A stretch of 64,000 bases of DNA from contig NZ_AOIB01000037.1 of NCBI RefSeq assembly GCF_000337675.1, forward strand, positions 37,312 to 101,311, read 5' to 3'. The notes under the pieces are model-generated. The model did no database searches. It saw nothing but the letters and a program-made list of their open reading frames with translations, and had not been told where the DNA came from. This document shows positions 18,499 to 27,523 of the stretch, in pieces. The DNA comes from Natronococcus amylolyticus DSM 10524 (lineage in GTDB: Archaea > Halobacteriota > Halobacteria > Halobacteriales > Natrialbaceae). Position 1 is the stretch's first letter, and each line of letters starts with the position of its first letter. The position numbers and the translations under genes are program-made.

Positions 18499-19201
18499 CG
18501 TCATCACCGTCCTCGCCGGTGAAGTTCTCGTCGATCACGACGACGTACTCCTCGACGGTCTCGAACAGCCCGTCGTCAGCGTCGACGGTGACGATGTTCG
18601 ATCCGCTACCGGGGGTGACGTCGATCTCGGTGACCTCGCCGATCTTTCCGCCGTGGTTGCCGCTAATGGCCGTGACGAGTGCACCCTCCTCGTAGGGGAA
18701 GTGTGCGACGACCGACTTGTCGTCGTTGTCGACGACGACCGAGTCGTTCGTGCTGTACTCGCTTTCCTCGGCGAGGATGTTCGTTCCGTCGTGCAGCGTC
18801 AGCTGAGTGTCGCCACCCGGAACCTGACGCTTACCCTCGATCTTGCCGAGACGGCTGTCAGCGGCGTCGGCGTCGATCTCGGTCAGGGCGAGTCGGCCGC
18901 CCTCGTCGGGGAAGACCCGGTAGTACTCCTCTCGACCGGGGAACGCAACGATGTCGAACATGCCGATCGGGCGCTGTTCGTCGTTGATCGGTTCCCCGTT
19001 GATCAGGATCGAGTCCTGCGAGAGGGCGTACCGCGCTTCCTTCTTCGAGTCGACGTAGCCGAGCACGTCCCGAAGCAGGACGACGAGCGGAACGCCGTCC
19101 TCACCGTGCGGGCCGGAGTCGGCCTTGACAGTGAAGACGTTGGTCTTTCGCTCGACTGGCCAGGACTTCGGTACGGACAGTCGTTTCTGATGTTTCGTCA
19201 T
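18491..19201 (-). CDS. rps4e: 30S ribosomal protein S4e (eS4)
   Basis: This 236-residue archaeal/eukaryotic-type protein binds 16S rRNA. Domains run in order: N-terminal RNA-binding segment ([19 protein letters not shown]), an S4-like domain (about residues 40-100), and a KOW motif near residue 170. The C-terminus is acidic ([12 protein letters not shown]). Its start overlaps the L24 stop by four bases. Confidence 0.96.
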   Translation of the reverse strand: MTKHQKRLSVPKSWPVERKTNVFTVKADSGPHGEDGVPLVVLLRDVLGYVDSKKEARYALSQDSILINGEPINDEQRPIGMFDIVAFPGREEYYRVFPDEGGRLALTEIDADAADSRLGKIEGKRQVPGGDTQLTLHDGTNILAEESEYSTNDSVVVDNDDKSVVAHFPYEEGALVTAISGNHGGKIGEVTEIDVTPGSGSNIVTVDADDGLFETVEEYVVVIDENFTGEDGDDDE

Positions 19202-19581
19202 TCGCTATCACCTTCGTCGTCGTCTTCGTTCGCGTCGCCCTCGAGGCGCGCCTCGCGGCGCTCGTCCTCGAGGTCGAGGTCCGTGACTCGGACGTTCGAC
19301 GGGTCGAGCGGCCGCGGGACTTCCTCGCCGTCGGCCGTCTCGATGGTCACGTCCTCGACGTGGATCGTGCCGTCCTCGAGGATCGCGCGAAGGACCTCGC
19401 CGGTCTCGCCGGCGTGGTCGCCGCGCATGACTTCGACGGTGTCGCCCGCGTTGACACGGGTCCGTCGCGTGTCGTACTCCTCGCGGAGGTCATCCGAGAG
19501 CGTCGCGTGAAGCTGCTTCTGTCGCTTGTGCAGCGGTGCACGCTCCGTCTGCGTTCGCTGTTTGTGTGGTTGTTTGCTCAT
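19198..19581 (-). CDS. rpl24: 50S ribosomal protein L24 (uL24)
   Basis: This 127-residue protein initiates large-subunit assembly. The basic N-terminus ([19 protein letters not shown]) is followed by a KOW domain ([20 protein letters not shown]) and an acidic tail ([14 protein letters not shown]). It lies two bases after L14 and overlaps S4e by four bases. Confidence 0.96.
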   Translation of the reverse strand: MSKQPHKQRTQTERAPLHKRQKQLHATLSDDLREEYDTRRTRVNAGDTVEVMRGDHAGETGEVLRAILEDGTIHVEDVTIETADGEEVPRPLDPSNVRVTDLDLEDERREARLEGDANEDDDEGDSE

Positions 19582-19583
19582 AC

Positions 19584-19982
19584 TCAGACGATCATCGTTG
19601 CGGTCGAGGCGATCGCGCCGAAGCGTTCGGCGACTTCGCGAGCGATCGGGCCCTTGATCTCCGTTCCGCGGGGCTCTTCGTTTTCGTCGATGATGACCGC
19701 CGCGTTGTCCTCGAACTTCACGCGCGTCCCGTCGGGCCGGCGGATCGACTTCCGCTGGCGGACGATGACGGCCTCGAGGACCTGGCGGCGCATCTCGGGG
19801 GTACCCTTCGTGACCGAAACGGTCACCTTGTCACCGAGTCCCGCCTTCGGCTGGCGGTTCTTGGTGCCCTGGTAGCCCGAGACGCTGATGACCTTCAGTT
19901 CGCGTGCGCCGGTGTTGTCGGCACACGTGACCAGCGACCCCTTCTTGAGTCCCTGGGTGACGTCGGCTTTCATCGCCTCCAT
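19584..19982 (-). CDS. rpl14: 50S ribosomal protein L14 (uL14)
   Basis: This 132-residue protein binds 23S rRNA near the factor-binding site. It is highly conserved: [40 protein letters not shown] and [17 protein letters not shown] chose the second of two adjacent ATGs ([12 protein letters not shown]) because Haloarcula L14 starts there. It overlaps the S17 stop by one base. Confidence 0.97.
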   Translation of the reverse strand: MEAMKADVTQGLKKGSLVTCADNTGARELKVISVSGYQGTKNRQPKAGLGDKVTVSVTKGTPEMRRQVLEAVIVRQRKSIRRPDGTRVKFEDNAAVIIDENEEPRGTEIKGPIAREVAERFGAIASTATMIV

Positions 19983-20431
19983 CACTGATCACCCTCGACG
20001 GCTTCCTCCTCGGCATCCTCGGTGACGTCGCCGGTCGAAAGCTCACGGTCAGGCTCGGCCTGACGGGTGAGCGCGGCGATGTCCTCCGCGGTTGCCTCTT
20101 CGGTTACTTCGACGACCACGTGCGATTTCGTCTTCGACAGTGGTCGGGTCTCTGCGATCTTGACCGTGTCACCGACCGAGAGCGGCTCGAGCACGCCCGG
20201 TACGTGGGCCGGGATGCGCGAGCGACGCTTCATCTGGCGGTCGTACTTCGGAACCGCCACGTCGTACTCTCGTTCGACGACCACGGTCTTGTCCATGTCC
20301 GTCGAGATGACGGTCCCCTCGAGGATCTGACCTCGGACGGAGAGCTCGCCGTAGAACGGACACTTCTCGTAGTCGTATTCCTCCGGGTTTTCCGGTTCCG
20401 GAGGGGTTTCAACGTCTAATCCTATTGCCAT
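19982..20431 (-). CDS. rps17: 30S ribosomal protein S17 (uS17) with acidic tail
   Basis: This 149-residue protein binds 16S rRNA through an OB fold (about residues 33-110, with [20 protein letters not shown] and [20 protein letters not shown]). A non-conserved tail of about 35 residues (from [13 protein letters not shown], acidic at the very end) makes it longer than usual. It overlaps the RNase P protein gene by ten bases. Confidence 0.95.
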   Translation of the reverse strand: MAIGLDVETPPEPENPEEYDYEKCPFYGELSVRGQILEGTVISTDMDKTVVVEREYDVAVPKYDRQMKRRSRIPAHVPGVLEPLSVGDTVKIAETRPLSKTKSHVVVEVTEEATAEDIAALTRQAEPDRELSTGDVTEDAEEEAVEGDQ

Positions 20432-20889
20432 GGTGAGTCACCATTCGTTTCCGTGCGTCGGGCGGGTTGTGAGAGCAGTCGCGAGCCATCGACCGTAACG
20501 TAGGCCACGTCCTCGCCGGCAGCGTGGCGGCGATTCCGTGAAGAATCGTCGCCACGACAGTCGGCGGCATCGCCGCCGACTCGGTCTGCGAGGACGGACG
20601 AATCGTCCGCCCCTGCAGGTTGAGTGTCGGCCAGTTTGGACGCGGTCCCCGACGCCTTCGCGGCGTCGGCGGCGTCATCTGTGATCGCGAACTCGAACGT
20701 CGAGCCCGACTTCGGCACCATCACGACCCGAGACGCGCCCTGCTCTCGAATTTCGACGGAGAGCGTGTTGGTCGTCTCGATGACGACCCGTCCCTCAAGA
20801 CCGACCCGCGAGGCGTCGTCACTCTCGACGACGCGGACGGGCAGGCCGTTGAGTTCGTGTCGGGGCAGCGTTTCGGGTGTCAGTGCCAT
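20422..20889 (-). CDS. rnp1: Ribonuclease P protein component 1 (Rpp29/Pop4 family) with palindrome-encoded insert
   Basis: This 155-residue protein is a subunit of RNase P, which removes 5' leaders from tRNA precursors. The Rpp29 core is clear: LPRHELNGLPVRVVES, GLEGRVVIETTNTLSVEI, SRVVMVPKSGSTFEFAITD, and after a loop YVTVDGSRLLSQPARRT. Between the last two strands lies an insert of about 55 residues, longer than in most archaea. Residues about 94-123 of that insert are encoded by three back-to-back DNA palindromes (20523-20609) and repeat DDSS twice. The frame is kept, and the loop position suggests the fold tolerates it. Location inside the ribosomal operon, between L29 and S17, is standard for archaea. 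Confidence 0.93.
   Translation of the reverse strand: MALTPETLPRHELNGLPVRVVESDDASRVGLEGRVVIETTNTLSVEIREQGASRVVMVPKSGSTFEFAITDDAADAAKASGTASKLADTQPAGADDSSVLADRVGGDAADCRGDDSSRNRRHAAGEDVAYVTVDGSRLLSQPARRTETNGDSPWQ
20523..20609. repeat. Three tandem palindromes inside rnp1
   Basis: Three inverted repeats follow each other within about 87 bases. The first is a 14-base-pair stem with one G-T pair (20523-20536 with 20543-20556). The second is a perfect 10-base-pair stem, AGTCGGCGGC with GCCGCCGACT, around a 3-base loop (20559-20581). The third is CGGACGA with TCGTCCG around one base (20595-20609). They stay in the rnp1 reading frame. The pattern resembles in-frame palindromic elements known in Rickettsia, but no link is shown. 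Confidence 0.75.
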
Positions 20890-20899
20890 TGTGTGTCTG

Positions 20900-21115
20900 T
20901 TATTCGTCGTCTTCGAAGTCGCCTTCCTCTCGCTGGATCGTCTTGATCCGAGCGATGGTGCGACTCAGTTCGCCGATTCGACCCGGGTTTTCCGGGGCGC
21001 CACCGGCCGCGAGGACGGACTTCTGGTTGAGCAGCTCGGTCTCGAGCTCCTCGAGTTCGGCCTCGCGTTCGGCAGCGGTCATGTCGCGAACCTCTTCGAC
21101 GTGGAGGATCGCCAT
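20900..21115 (-). CDS. rpl29: 50S ribosomal protein L29 (uL29)
   Basis: This 71-residue protein is a helical hairpin at the peptide exit of the large subunit. It reads [20 protein letters not shown] and then [20 protein letters not shown], the L29 signature, with a short acidic end. It overlaps the S3 stop by one base; a 10-base gap precedes rnp1. Confidence 0.96.
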   Translation of the reverse strand: MAILHVEEVRDMTAAEREAELEELETELLNQKSVLAAGGAPENPGRIGELSRTIARIKTIQREEGDFEDDE

Positions 21116-22056
21116 CAGGCGTCACCTCCCTCGTCTTCGTCTTCGTCTTCGTCTTCCTCGTCCATCTCGGCCATCAGCTCCTCGGCCTCGGCTTCGACGT
21201 CCTCCTCGAGCTCGTCGAGGTCCTCCTCGATCGGGGCCTCGTCGGGAATGTCGACATCGTCGTCCTCGGCAGCGTCGACTTCCGCTTCGATGACCTCTTC
21301 GATGTCCTCTTCCTCGGGCTCGGGCTCGACGGCGTCCTCGGCGGGGGCTTCGGCGCCTTCCTCGGCGGCCTCGGCCTCCTCGGGCTCGCCTTCGAGCAGC
21401 TCCTCGACGCCCTCGGCCTCGTTGGCCTCGACGGCGTCGGGGACGACCTCTTCGGGGTCCATCTCGTCGTGGACCTGGAAGTCGTCGGGGAGTTTGGCAC
21501 CCGGCGGGATGATCTTCACGTCGACGCCGATCGTGCCGAGTTTCATGACCGCGACGCCCTGGCCGTGGTCGACGACCTCTTCGGCGGGCTCGCCGTTGTG
21601 CTTGATGTAGCCGCGGTTGAACTTCTCGACGCGTGAGCGAGCGCCCGTGACCTTCCCGGAGAGGACGATCTCTGCGCCGAGCGCGCCCGAATCCATGATC
21701 CGGTCGATCGTCGTGTGTCCGGCCTTCCGGAAGTACCAGCCACGCTCGAGTGCGTTGGCCAGTCGGTCCGCGACGATCCGTGCGTTGAGGTCGGGTTCGT
21801 CGACCTCCTGGACGTCGATCTGGGGGTCCTCGAGGTTGAACTTCTCCTCGAGGGCCGTCGTGACCTTCCGGATGTTCTCGCCGCCCTTGCCGATGACCAT
21901 CCCTGGCTTCTCGGCCTTGAGAACGATCTGGGTACCCATCGGCGTCTTGGCGACGTCCATACCGCCGTAGCCCGCGCGGCCGAGCTCTTCTTCGAAGAAC
22001 TCGTCGATCTGGGACCGCTGCAGGCCGTTTTCGATGAACTGGTGTTCGTCAGCCAT
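21115..22056 (-). CDS. rps3: 30S ribosomal protein S3 (uS3) with long acidic tail
   Basis: This 313-residue protein lies at the mRNA entry site. The N-terminal KH domain includes [20 protein letters not shown] and the C-terminal S3 domain includes GLGVDV-like segments and [20 protein letters not shown]. From about residue 195 the chain becomes an acidic Glu/Asp/Ala-rich extension of more than 110 residues, as in other haloarchaeal S3 proteins. It overlaps L22 and L29 by one base each. Confidence 0.96.
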   Translation of the reverse strand: MADEHQFIENGLQRSQIDEFFEEELGRAGYGGMDVAKTPMGTQIVLKAEKPGMVIGKGGENIRKVTTALEEKFNLEDPQIDVQEVDEPDLNARIVADRLANALERGWYFRKAGHTTIDRIMDSGALGAEIVLSGKVTGARSRVEKFNRGYIKHNGEPAEEVVDHGQGVAVMKLGTIGVDVKIIPPGAKLPDDFQVHDEMDPEEVVPDAVEANEAEGVEELLEGEPEEAEAAEEGAEAPAEDAVEPEPEEEDIEEVIEAEVDAAEDDDVDIPDEAPIEEDLDELEEDVEAEAEELMAEMDEEDEDEDEDEGGDA

Positions 22057-22535
22057 TAGTTCTCATCCTCCTCGTTCTCGTCGGCTTCCTCGACGACGAT
22101 CTCAACGTCGACCTCCGGCGTGTTCCAGGCGGTCGCACGCCCCATCGCGCGGGGCTTGCGGCCGACGGACTCGCCGACCTTGTGGGCGGCGATGTGAACG
22201 ATCTCCATCGAGGCGCCGTCGAAACCCTGGTGGTCGGCGTTGGATTCGACGTTCTCGAGCAGATCGAGGAACTCGCCCGAGACCTTCTCGGGGTACTTGC
22301 CGGCGTCCCAGCCCTCGACGTCCGAGCGGTGACCCGCACCGGAGTTGTGGGACTTGAAGGGTACCGACTGCTCCTCGTCGATTACGTCCTGAAGGTACGC
22401 CTGGGCGTCCGCGACGGTTCGGCCCTTGATCTCGCGGGCGACCTCCTTGCTGTGCTTGTGGCTCATGTGACGCTCCCGGAGCATCGCTTTCGCGGTGGAG
22501 TCCGGATCCGCGTCGACTGAGTAGTTGATTCCCAT
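22056..22535 (-). CDS. rpl22: 50S ribosomal protein L22 (uL22)
   Basis: This 159-residue protein lines the peptide exit tunnel with L4. It begins INYSVDADPDSTAKAMLRER and carries VKRGP-type basic segments replaced here by HSKEVAREIKGRTVADAQAY, the archaeal form, and the tunnel-loop region KPRAMGRATAWNTPEVDVEI. An acidic end follows. The gap to S19 is seven bases. Confidence 0.96.
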   Translation of the reverse strand: MGINYSVDADPDSTAKAMLRERHMSHKHSKEVAREIKGRTVADAQAYLQDVIDEEQSVPFKSHNSGAGHRSDVEGWDAGKYPEKVSGEFLDLLENVESNADHQGFDGASMEIVHIAAHKVGESVGRKPRAMGRATAWNTPEVDVEIVVEEADENEEDEN

Positions 22536-22542
22536 ACGATGA

Positions 22543-22965
22543 TCACTTCAGTGGGACGAACTTCGACGATCGAGTCGCGCCGATACCCGCCTGTCCGTGC
22601 TCGACGGAGGTGCGGGTCAGCTGGAACTCGCCGAGATAGTGTCCGATCATCTCGGGTTCGACGCGAACGCGCTCGAAGGACTGTCCGTTGTACACGGAGA
22701 AGGTCAGTCCGACGAACTCCGGCAGCACCGGCATGTCGCGCAGGTGCGTCCGGATCGGCGCGTTGGCGGTCTCTTCCTCGCCTTTCCCGCGGGCCTTCTC
22801 GAGCAGCTTCTCCTGCTCGACGGAAAGTCCGCGCGTGATACTTCGCCGCTTGCGTGCGGGCAGCAGTTCCACAACCTCGTCGAGCTCCATCTCCTGCAGC
22901 TCCTCGAGCGTGTGACCGCGGTAGGTGAACTCACCTTCGCGGCCGGTTCTGTACTCCTGACTCAT
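22543..22965 (-). CDS. rps19: 30S ribosomal protein S19 (uS19)
   Basis: This 140-residue protein sits in the head of the small subunit. It contains the conserved segments [20 protein letters not shown] and [20 protein letters not shown]. The N-terminal half is the archaeal helical extension ([18 protein letters not shown]). It overlaps L2 by four bases. Confidence 0.96.
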   Translation of the reverse strand: MSQEYRTGREGEFTYRGHTLEELQEMELDEVVELLPARKRRSITRGLSVEQEKLLEKARGKGEEETANAPIRTHLRDMPVLPEFVGLTFSVYNGQSFERVRVEPEMIGHYLGEFQLTRTSVEHGQAGIGATRSSKFVPLK

Positions 22966-23684
22966 TTGTTTCCACCTCGGCCGGTACGGCGCGAGGAGAT
23001 GTCACCGACCTTCCGTCCCGGCGGGGCATCCCGCGAGACGGACTTCGGTTTGCCGGGGTGCTGTCGGCCACCGCCACCGAACGGGTGGTCGATCGCGTTC
23101 ATTGCAACACCGCGGACGCGGGGCCACTTGGTACCCCGGGCTTTCATCTTGTGATACTTGTTTCCGGCTTTGACCATCGGCTTCTCCGTGCGTCCGCCAC
23201 CGGCGACGACGCCGATGGTGGCACGACACTGCGGATCGAGGCGCTTGACCTCGCCGCTGGGAAGCTGGATGACCGCAGCGTTGCGGTCGTGGGTGATCAG
23301 GTCCGCGTTGACACCCGAGGCGCGGGCGAACCGACCGCCGTCGCCGGGGTTGGCCTCGATGTTACAGACCGGAACCCCTTCCGGGATCTCGGCCAGCGGC
23401 ATCGTGTTGCCGGGCTTGATCTCCGCCGAGACGCCGACCTGGATCTCCTCGCCGACGGTGATCCCTTCGGGGGCCAATACGAGGCGCTGGTCGCCGTCCT
23501 CGAACTCGATGGCCGCGACGGGCGCCGAGCGAGCGGGGTCGTGTTCGATATCCACGACGGTCCCGCGGATCACGTCGTCGTCTTCCTCTTTCTTGTGGTC
23601 GAGCTTCGCCTTGTATCGGTGCGACGGGGCACGGAACGTCGGGGTTCCGCGACCGCGTCGTTGTCCCTGAATTCGTCGTCCCAT
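22962..23684 (-). CDS. rpl2: 50S ribosomal protein L2 (uL2)
   Basis: This 240-residue protein is needed for peptidyl transferase activity and subunit joining. It starts with [20 protein letters not shown], has the OB and SH3-like domains, and ends with the loop [20 protein letters not shown], whose histidine (HPFGGGG) is near the active centre in the ribosome. Length is normal for archaea. It follows L23 by two bases. Confidence 0.97.
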   Translation of the reverse strand: MGRRIQGQRRGRGTPTFRAPSHRYKAKLDHKKEEDDDVIRGTVVDIEHDPARSAPVAAIEFEDGDQRLVLAPEGITVGEEIQVGVSAEIKPGNTMPLAEIPEGVPVCNIEANPGDGGRFARASGVNADLITHDRNAAVIQLPSGEVKRLDPQCRATIGVVAGGGRTEKPMVKAGNKYHKMKARGTKWPRVRGVAMNAIDHPFGGGGRQHPGKPKSVSRDAPPGRKVGDISSRRTGRGGNK

Positions 23685-23686
23685 TG

Positions 23687-23941
23687 TTAGAACACCCCGA
23701 TACGCGAGGCGACTTCCTGGGCGTCGTCGTCCTCGGAGAGTTTGACGGTTGCTTTCTTCTTCCCGTTCATCGTCATCTGTGTGTTGACGCTATCGACCGA
23801 GACCTCGAAGCGTCGCTCGACTTCCTCCCGGATCTCGGGTTTGGTGGCGTCGGGGTTGGCGACGAACTGGAGCTTGTTCTCGAAGTCCATGTCGTTCATC
23901 GCCTTTTCGGTCACGAGCGGGTGGTCGATCGCTCCGCTCAT
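23687..23941 (-). CDS. rpl23: 50S ribosomal protein L23 (uL23)
   Basis: This 84-residue protein forms the docking site for SRP and the translocon at the tunnel exit. I chose the ATG at 23941 (MSGAIDHPLVTEKAMNDMDF), which gives the usual haloarchaeal length of 84; the open frame upstream belongs to L4. The end KLSEDDDAQEVASRIGVF is fully conserved. It overlaps L4 by four bases. Confidence 0.96.
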   Translation of the reverse strand: MSGAIDHPLVTEKAMNDMDFENKLQFVANPDATKPEIREEVERRFEVSVDSVNTQMTMNGKKKATVKLSEDDDAQEVASRIGVF

Positions 23942-24690
23942 CGGTCGGCCACCTCCTCGAGTGCGCTCTCGGTCCAAACGGTCAGCCGTCCGGGCTGGGT
24001 GCCCGGCGCAAGATCCTCCGCGTTGACCTCCGCGGCCGTCGTGACGTCCGCGCCGGCGAGGTTCCGGGCCGCACGGGACGGGCCGGACTCACTGGAGGTG
24101 ACGAAGAGGATCGACTTGGGCTGTTTGTACTTGCGTCCGCGGGTCTTTCCGCGACCCGAGCGCACGCTGCGACCCTCGTCGGCTCGCTCGACGTCGTCGG
24201 CGAGACCGGCGGCCTCGAGGAACTCGACGACCTCCTTGGTCTTCTGGAGGTCCTCGAACTCGTCGCTGACGACGATCGGTGCCTCGACGTCCGCGTCGAA
24301 CTCGTGGCCACGGTCGGCGACGAGCTCGGCGTCGGTCGTCGCGGCGATGGCGCTGCGGACGGCCAGCTTCTTCTCTTTCGTGTTGATCGATTCGGTCCAG
24401 TCCTTCTCGGCTTTCGGCGGGTGTCCCTTTCGTCCCTTGACGGTCTGGGGAACGCGTCGAGCGCGTCCGTTCTGTCGGGGGACGTGGGCCATCCCACGGC
24501 CGCTACCGAACGATTCGGCCGGCGTTCGAAGGCCGGCGAACTCGTCGGCGCCGTAGTCCTGTTTTCGGTTGGCCTGGGCGGCGCGAACGGCACGGGCGAT
24601 CAGGTCCGGGCGGTACTGCGTCTCGAAGACCGCCGGGAGCTCGATCGTGTCCGCGTCCGAGCCGTCCAGGTTGCGTACTGTTGCGTCCAT
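23938..24690 (-). CDS. rpl4: 50S ribosomal protein L4 (uL4)
   Basis: This 250-residue protein reaches into the exit tunnel. It begins with ATVRNLDGSDADTIELPAVF and includes the tunnel loop (SFGSGRGMAHVPRQNGRARR) and GRGKTRGRKYKQPKSILFVT. Normal archaeal length. It lies three bases downstream of L3 and overlaps L23. Confidence 0.96.
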   Translation of the reverse strand: MDATVRNLDGSDADTIELPAVFETQYRPDLIARAVRAAQANRKQDYGADEFAGLRTPAESFGSGRGMAHVPRQNGRARRVPQTVKGRKGHPPKAEKDWTESINTKEKKLAVRSAIAATTDAELVADRGHEFDADVEAPIVVSDEFEDLQKTKEVVEFLEAAGLADDVERADEGRSVRSGRGKTRGRKYKQPKSILFVTSSESGPSRAARNLAGADVTTAAEVNAEDLAPGTQPGRLTVWTESALEEVADR

Positions 24691-24693
24691 ATG

Positions 24694-25713
24694 TTATCCC
24701 TGGTTGGATGCGGTGGAGACGAACCGGACCTCGGGATCGAGGCGCGGCTGGTCTCCGGGTCGGATCGCCGGGCGGAAGCGTACGAGACGCTTGTTCGGCC
24801 CGGGGAGCGAGCCCTTGATCAACGCGTGCGGTCCGTCGACCTCGCCGTAGTTGACGAAGCCGCCGTCGACCGTCGCGTCGGCGCCGTCGCCGATGTCGAC
24901 GAGGCGCTTGTTCAGTTCCGTCCGCTGGTGATATCCGGTCTGTCCCTGCTGGGGGACCGTCGAGCGGACGCGGGAGGGGTTCCAGGGGCCGAGGTTGCCG
25001 ATGCGACGGCGCCAGCCCTGCCGGGCGTGTTTGCCCTTGCGTTTCTGGACGCCCCATCGCTTGACGGGACCCTGGGTCCCTTTCCCTTTCGTGACGCCGC
25101 TCGCGTCGACGTACTCGCCGGCGCGGAACGTGTCGTTCATGACGTGTTCCCCGCCGTCGGCGATCAGCTCGAGCGCGAAGTCGACGCGCTCGTCGACCGA
25201 GCCGCCGCCGACGCGCGTCTCCATCACGTCCGGTTTCTTCTTCGGTACCGATGGTACCGCCGAAGGCACCGTGTGCGTGATGACGCGAACGTCGTCGACG
25301 CGGCCGTCCTCGAGCAGCTCTCGAAGCTCGTCTTCGGCCGTGTCGGCGTCGTAGTCGTCACCGGGAAGGTCCAGAACGCGGTCGAGTTCGGGAACGAACT
25401 CGTCGGTCCAGACCTCGGTGATCGGTTTCTTTCCGTACGGTGTGTCCTCGTACGCACGCAGGGCGACCGCGCGCATCGGCGGCGTCTCCACGATCGTGAC
25501 GGGGACGGTCTCCTCCATCCCCTCGGTCGGCGAGTTCGCTTCGTCGTCGACCATCACGACGTGGGTCATGCCGGCCTTGTAGCCCGCGAAACCCTGGAGC
25601 GTCGGCTGTCCGTCGTCGTCCGGCCACGAGTTAAAGCGCGGAACCTCCGAAGAGGCGCGCTGTCGTGGGCCGAACCCGAGTGAGCCTTTGCGTGGTGAAT
25701 TTGGTTGTGGCAT
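24694..25713 (-). CDS. rpl3: 50S ribosomal protein L3 (uL3)
   Basis: This 339-residue protein is one of the first to bind 23S rRNA and reaches toward the peptidyl transferase centre. It starts MPQPNSPRKGSLGFGPRQRA and contains the glycine-rich KRWGVQKRKGKHARQGWRRR followed by GNLGPWNPSRVRSTVPQQGQ. Length is normal for archaea. It lies four bases after the RNA methyltransferase gene, second in the operon. Confidence 0.97.
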   Translation of the reverse strand: MPQPNSPRKGSLGFGPRQRASSEVPRFNSWPDDDGQPTLQGFAGYKAGMTHVVMVDDEANSPTEGMEETVPVTIVETPPMRAVALRAYEDTPYGKKPITEVWTDEFVPELDRVLDLPGDDYDADTAEDELRELLEDGRVDDVRVITHTVPSAVPSVPKKKPDVMETRVGGGSVDERVDFALELIADGGEHVMNDTFRAGEYVDASGVTKGKGTQGPVKRWGVQKRKGKHARQGWRRRIGNLGPWNPSRVRSTVPQQGQTGYHQRTELNKRLVDIGDGADATVDGGFVNYGEVDGPHALIKGSLPGPNKRLVRFRPAIRPGDQPRLDPEVRFVSTASNQG

Positions 25714-25717
25714 TCTA

Positions 25718-26590
25718 TCACTCTCTGAGAGTGAGGGATGCGAGCGTGGCGAACAGAGCCTCTTCCGTTCGCACCACGTCGCTTCCCTGGTCCGGAACCG
25801 TATTCAGCCAGAGGTCGAACCCCGGATCGATGGGTTCGACTCCGTCACCGTCGACGCCGTCCCAGTTGGACAGCGCGTCGACGGCCTCCTCGTCCATTCC
25901 GAGGATGTCCGGCAGCCCTCTCTCGGGTGCCCCGAAGACGACGGTCATCCCGTCGCGCTCGCGGCGTCCGGCCAGCGTCCCCAGCCGCCCGACGGTGAGT
26001 TCTGCACCGAATCGGGAGGCTGCGATGCGGACGCCGGCGTCCTCACGGCCGAGTGCTGCCTGGAGGTCCGTCCGCTCGACGTCGAGCCCCGGAAGGGGCT
26101 CGTCCTCGAGTTTCGCCCGGACCGGTCGTCGCGAAGAGATCCTGACGGTCACGCGCTCCCCCTCCTCGAGCTCCATACCGGGAGGCACGTTGAGGGAGAT
26201 CGGGTGTTGCAAGCCGCAATTGACCCGCACGCGTTGATCAGGTCCGACCTCGGTCACGATTCCTTGTCTTGACGACCCCGAACCGTTCGATTCGGAGCCG
26301 GTCTGTGACACGGCGCGGAGCGGGGGCAGGATGCCCGCGTACTCGAGTTCGTCGCGCATCCCCCAGGCCTCGTTTCGGAGGTAGGGGGGCGTCGTCGCGT
26401 ACCGCAAGACGGTGTCGACGAACTCGCCGCCGAATCGCCCGCGTTCGCCCTCCCGATCGGGGAAGACGACGAGCCGATCCGCCCGGAACACGGTCGCCGC
26501 GCGGGCGACGTATCCGAGCTTGCGAGTTGCCTCGCGTTTGTCCTCGGCTTCGCGGGTGAGCGACGACGGCACGAGCACGCTAACGGTCAT
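25718..26590 (-). CDS. SPOUT-type RNA methyltransferase (putative uridine N3 methylase)
   Basis: This 290-residue protein belongs to the archaeal/eukaryotic SPOUT methylase group (DUF171, related to C9orf114). It starts with TVSVLVPSSLTREAEDKREA and contains RLVVFPDREGERGRFGGEFV; an OB-like insert follows at about residues 100-160. The C-terminal half shows VFGAPERGLPDILGMDEEAV, the trefoil-knot SAM-binding region. The ATG at 26590 gives the family start; the frame is open 17 codons further. It is the first gene of the ribosomal operon, which suggests an rRNA target. The exact modified base is an inference from relatives. Confidence 0.9.
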   Translation of the reverse strand: MTVSVLVPSSLTREAEDKREATRKLGYVARAATVFRADRLVVFPDREGERGRFGGEFVDTVLRYATTPPYLRNEAWGMRDELEYAGILPPLRAVSQTGSESNGSGSSRQGIVTEVGPDQRVRVNCGLQHPISLNVPPGMELEEGERVTVRISSRRPVRAKLEDEPLPGLDVERTDLQAALGREDAGVRIAASRFGAELTVGRLGTLAGRRERDGMTVVFGAPERGLPDILGMDEEAVDALSNWDGVDGDGVEPIDPGFDLWLNTVPDQGSDVVRTEEALFATLASLTLRE

Positions 26591-26643
26591 GCCCACGCTT
26601 CGGCGCCGCGTCACTAGACTGTAGCGATGTCTTGCCGACAAAG

Positions 26644-26651
26644 TCTTAAAA
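26644..26651 (-). promoter_or_regulatory. Promoter of the ribosomal protein operon
   Basis: On the minus strand TTTTAAGA lies about 54 bases before the ATG of the first gene, so the transcript should begin near 26620 with a short leader of about 30 bases. The stretch 26652-26850 shows no gene. Confidence 0.55.
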
Positions 26652-26851
26652 GGGTAGCGGATTCGATTCCGGCTGTGAACGGCTCACAGGTGGGAAATCG
26701 ACGCATACGGGTCTTCGGGGCATACTGTCACGAGTGACGACCCGTTTTCCGCGCGAGCGCGTCCTCGAGACCGTGAGACGGTCACTACGCGATGGAGAGC
26801 GGTCGACGAATGGTACGCCTGGACGAGTCACACATCCCTCGATTCGCAATC

Positions 26852-26859
26852 CTTATACA
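26852..26859 (+). promoter_or_regulatory. TATA box of tRNA-Gly copy 1
   Basis: CTTATACA lies about 31 bases before the tRNA 5' end. Both tRNA-Gly copies are also preceded directly by TGCAACAGG or a near-identical string, so part of the upstream region was duplicated with the gene. Confidence 0.5.
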
Positions 26860-26889
26860 GCTACCAGAGATAGGTGAGAGTGCAACAGG

Positions 26890-26960
26890 GCGCTGGTAGT
26901 GTAGTGGTATCACGTGACCTTGCCATGGTCACAACCTGGGTTCAAATCCCAGCCAGCGCA
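26890..26960 (+). tRNA. tRNA-Gly (anticodon GCC), copy 1
   Basis: The 71-base sequence folds into a full cloverleaf: acceptor GCGCTGG with CCAGCGC and discriminator A, a D-arm with 3-base-pair stem (GTG/CAC), anticodon stem TGACC/GGTCA with loop TTGCCAT (anticodon GCC at 26922-26924), and T-arm CTGGG/CCCAG with loop TTCAAAT. CCA is not encoded and there is no intron. TTTTC follows at once. It is identical to copy 2. Confidence 0.97.
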
Positions 26961-27145
26961 TTTTCACTGAACAACAACGACGAGCGTCGCGTGGCGCTAC
27001 GCGCCACGGTATTGCGAACGGCGAAGCCGTGAGCGAAGCGAGTCGGCTGTTCAGTGAAAATCGCACTAGATTTGAACGAGAGAAGTCGCAGCGCCGAGCG
27101 AAGCGAGGCGACCGTCTTCGCGTTGTTCAAATCCCAGCCAGCGCA
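26961..27145 (+). repeat. tRNA-linked hairpin unit 1
   Basis: The unit starts at the last base of tRNA-Gly copy 1 and has two parts. Part A is a long inverted repeat, TTTTCACTGAACA (26961-26973) with TGTTCAGTGAAAA (27048-27060), enclosing an 8-base-pair hairpin CGTGGCGC-TAC-GCGCCACG. Part B (27070-27145) runs from ATTTGAAC to GTTCAAAT and ends with TTCAAATCCCAGCCAGCGCA, a copy of the tRNA 3' end. Part B is 74 of 76 bases identical to part B of unit 3. Confidence 0.85.
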
Positions 27146-27274
27146 CGACACCGACGAACGCCTCGAGTCGCTCGAACAACTCGAGCATCCTACCGAAGCG
27201 ATCCAGGTCGCTGCCGATTACCGGGATGGGGTCGGGCGGTCAGATCCGGGCTCGAGTCGAGCGATTCGTAACCC

Positions 27275-27280
27275 TTATCA
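27275..27280 (+). promoter_or_regulatory. TATA-like box of tRNA-Gly copy 2
   Basis: TTATCA lies about 32 bases before the second tRNA-Gly gene, in the same place as the box of copy 1. Confidence 0.4.
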
Positions 27281-27311
27281 ATTCACTCGAGAGACGTGAA
27301 ATTGCAACAGG

Positions 27312-27382
27312 GCGCTGGTAGTGTAGTGGTATCACGTGACCTTGCCATGGTCACAACCTGGGTTCAAATCCCAGCCAGCGCA
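27312..27382 (+). tRNA. tRNA-Gly (anticodon GCC), copy 2
   Basis: All 71 bases are identical to copy 1, including the anticodon GCC at 27344-27346. It lies 351 bases downstream of copy 1 and is followed directly by hairpin unit 2. Two identical copies may serve high glycine demand or reflect a recent duplication together with the flanking unit. Confidence 0.97.
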
Positions 27383-27523
27383 CTTCTCCGACTACAACAC
27401 CGCGAGCACTGCGTAGCAGTGCGAGTATTCGTAGTCGGAGAAATCGTTCTTGGATTTGAATCAGGCCAGTCGCGCGCAGCGCAGCGAGCACGTCTGGCCG
27501 TGGTTCAAATCCCAGCCAGCGCA
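27383..27523 (+). repeat. tRNA-linked hairpin unit 2
   Basis: Part A is TTCTCCGACTAC (27384-27395) with GTAGTCGGAGAA (27431-27442), a perfect 12-base-pair stem enclosing GCACTGC-GTA-GCAGTGC. Part B (27452-27523) pairs GGATTTGAA and GGCCAG with CTGGCC and TTCAAATCC, and ends with a 22-base exact copy of the tRNA 3' end (27502-27523). The layout matches units 1 and 3 though the stem sequences differ. Confidence 0.85.
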
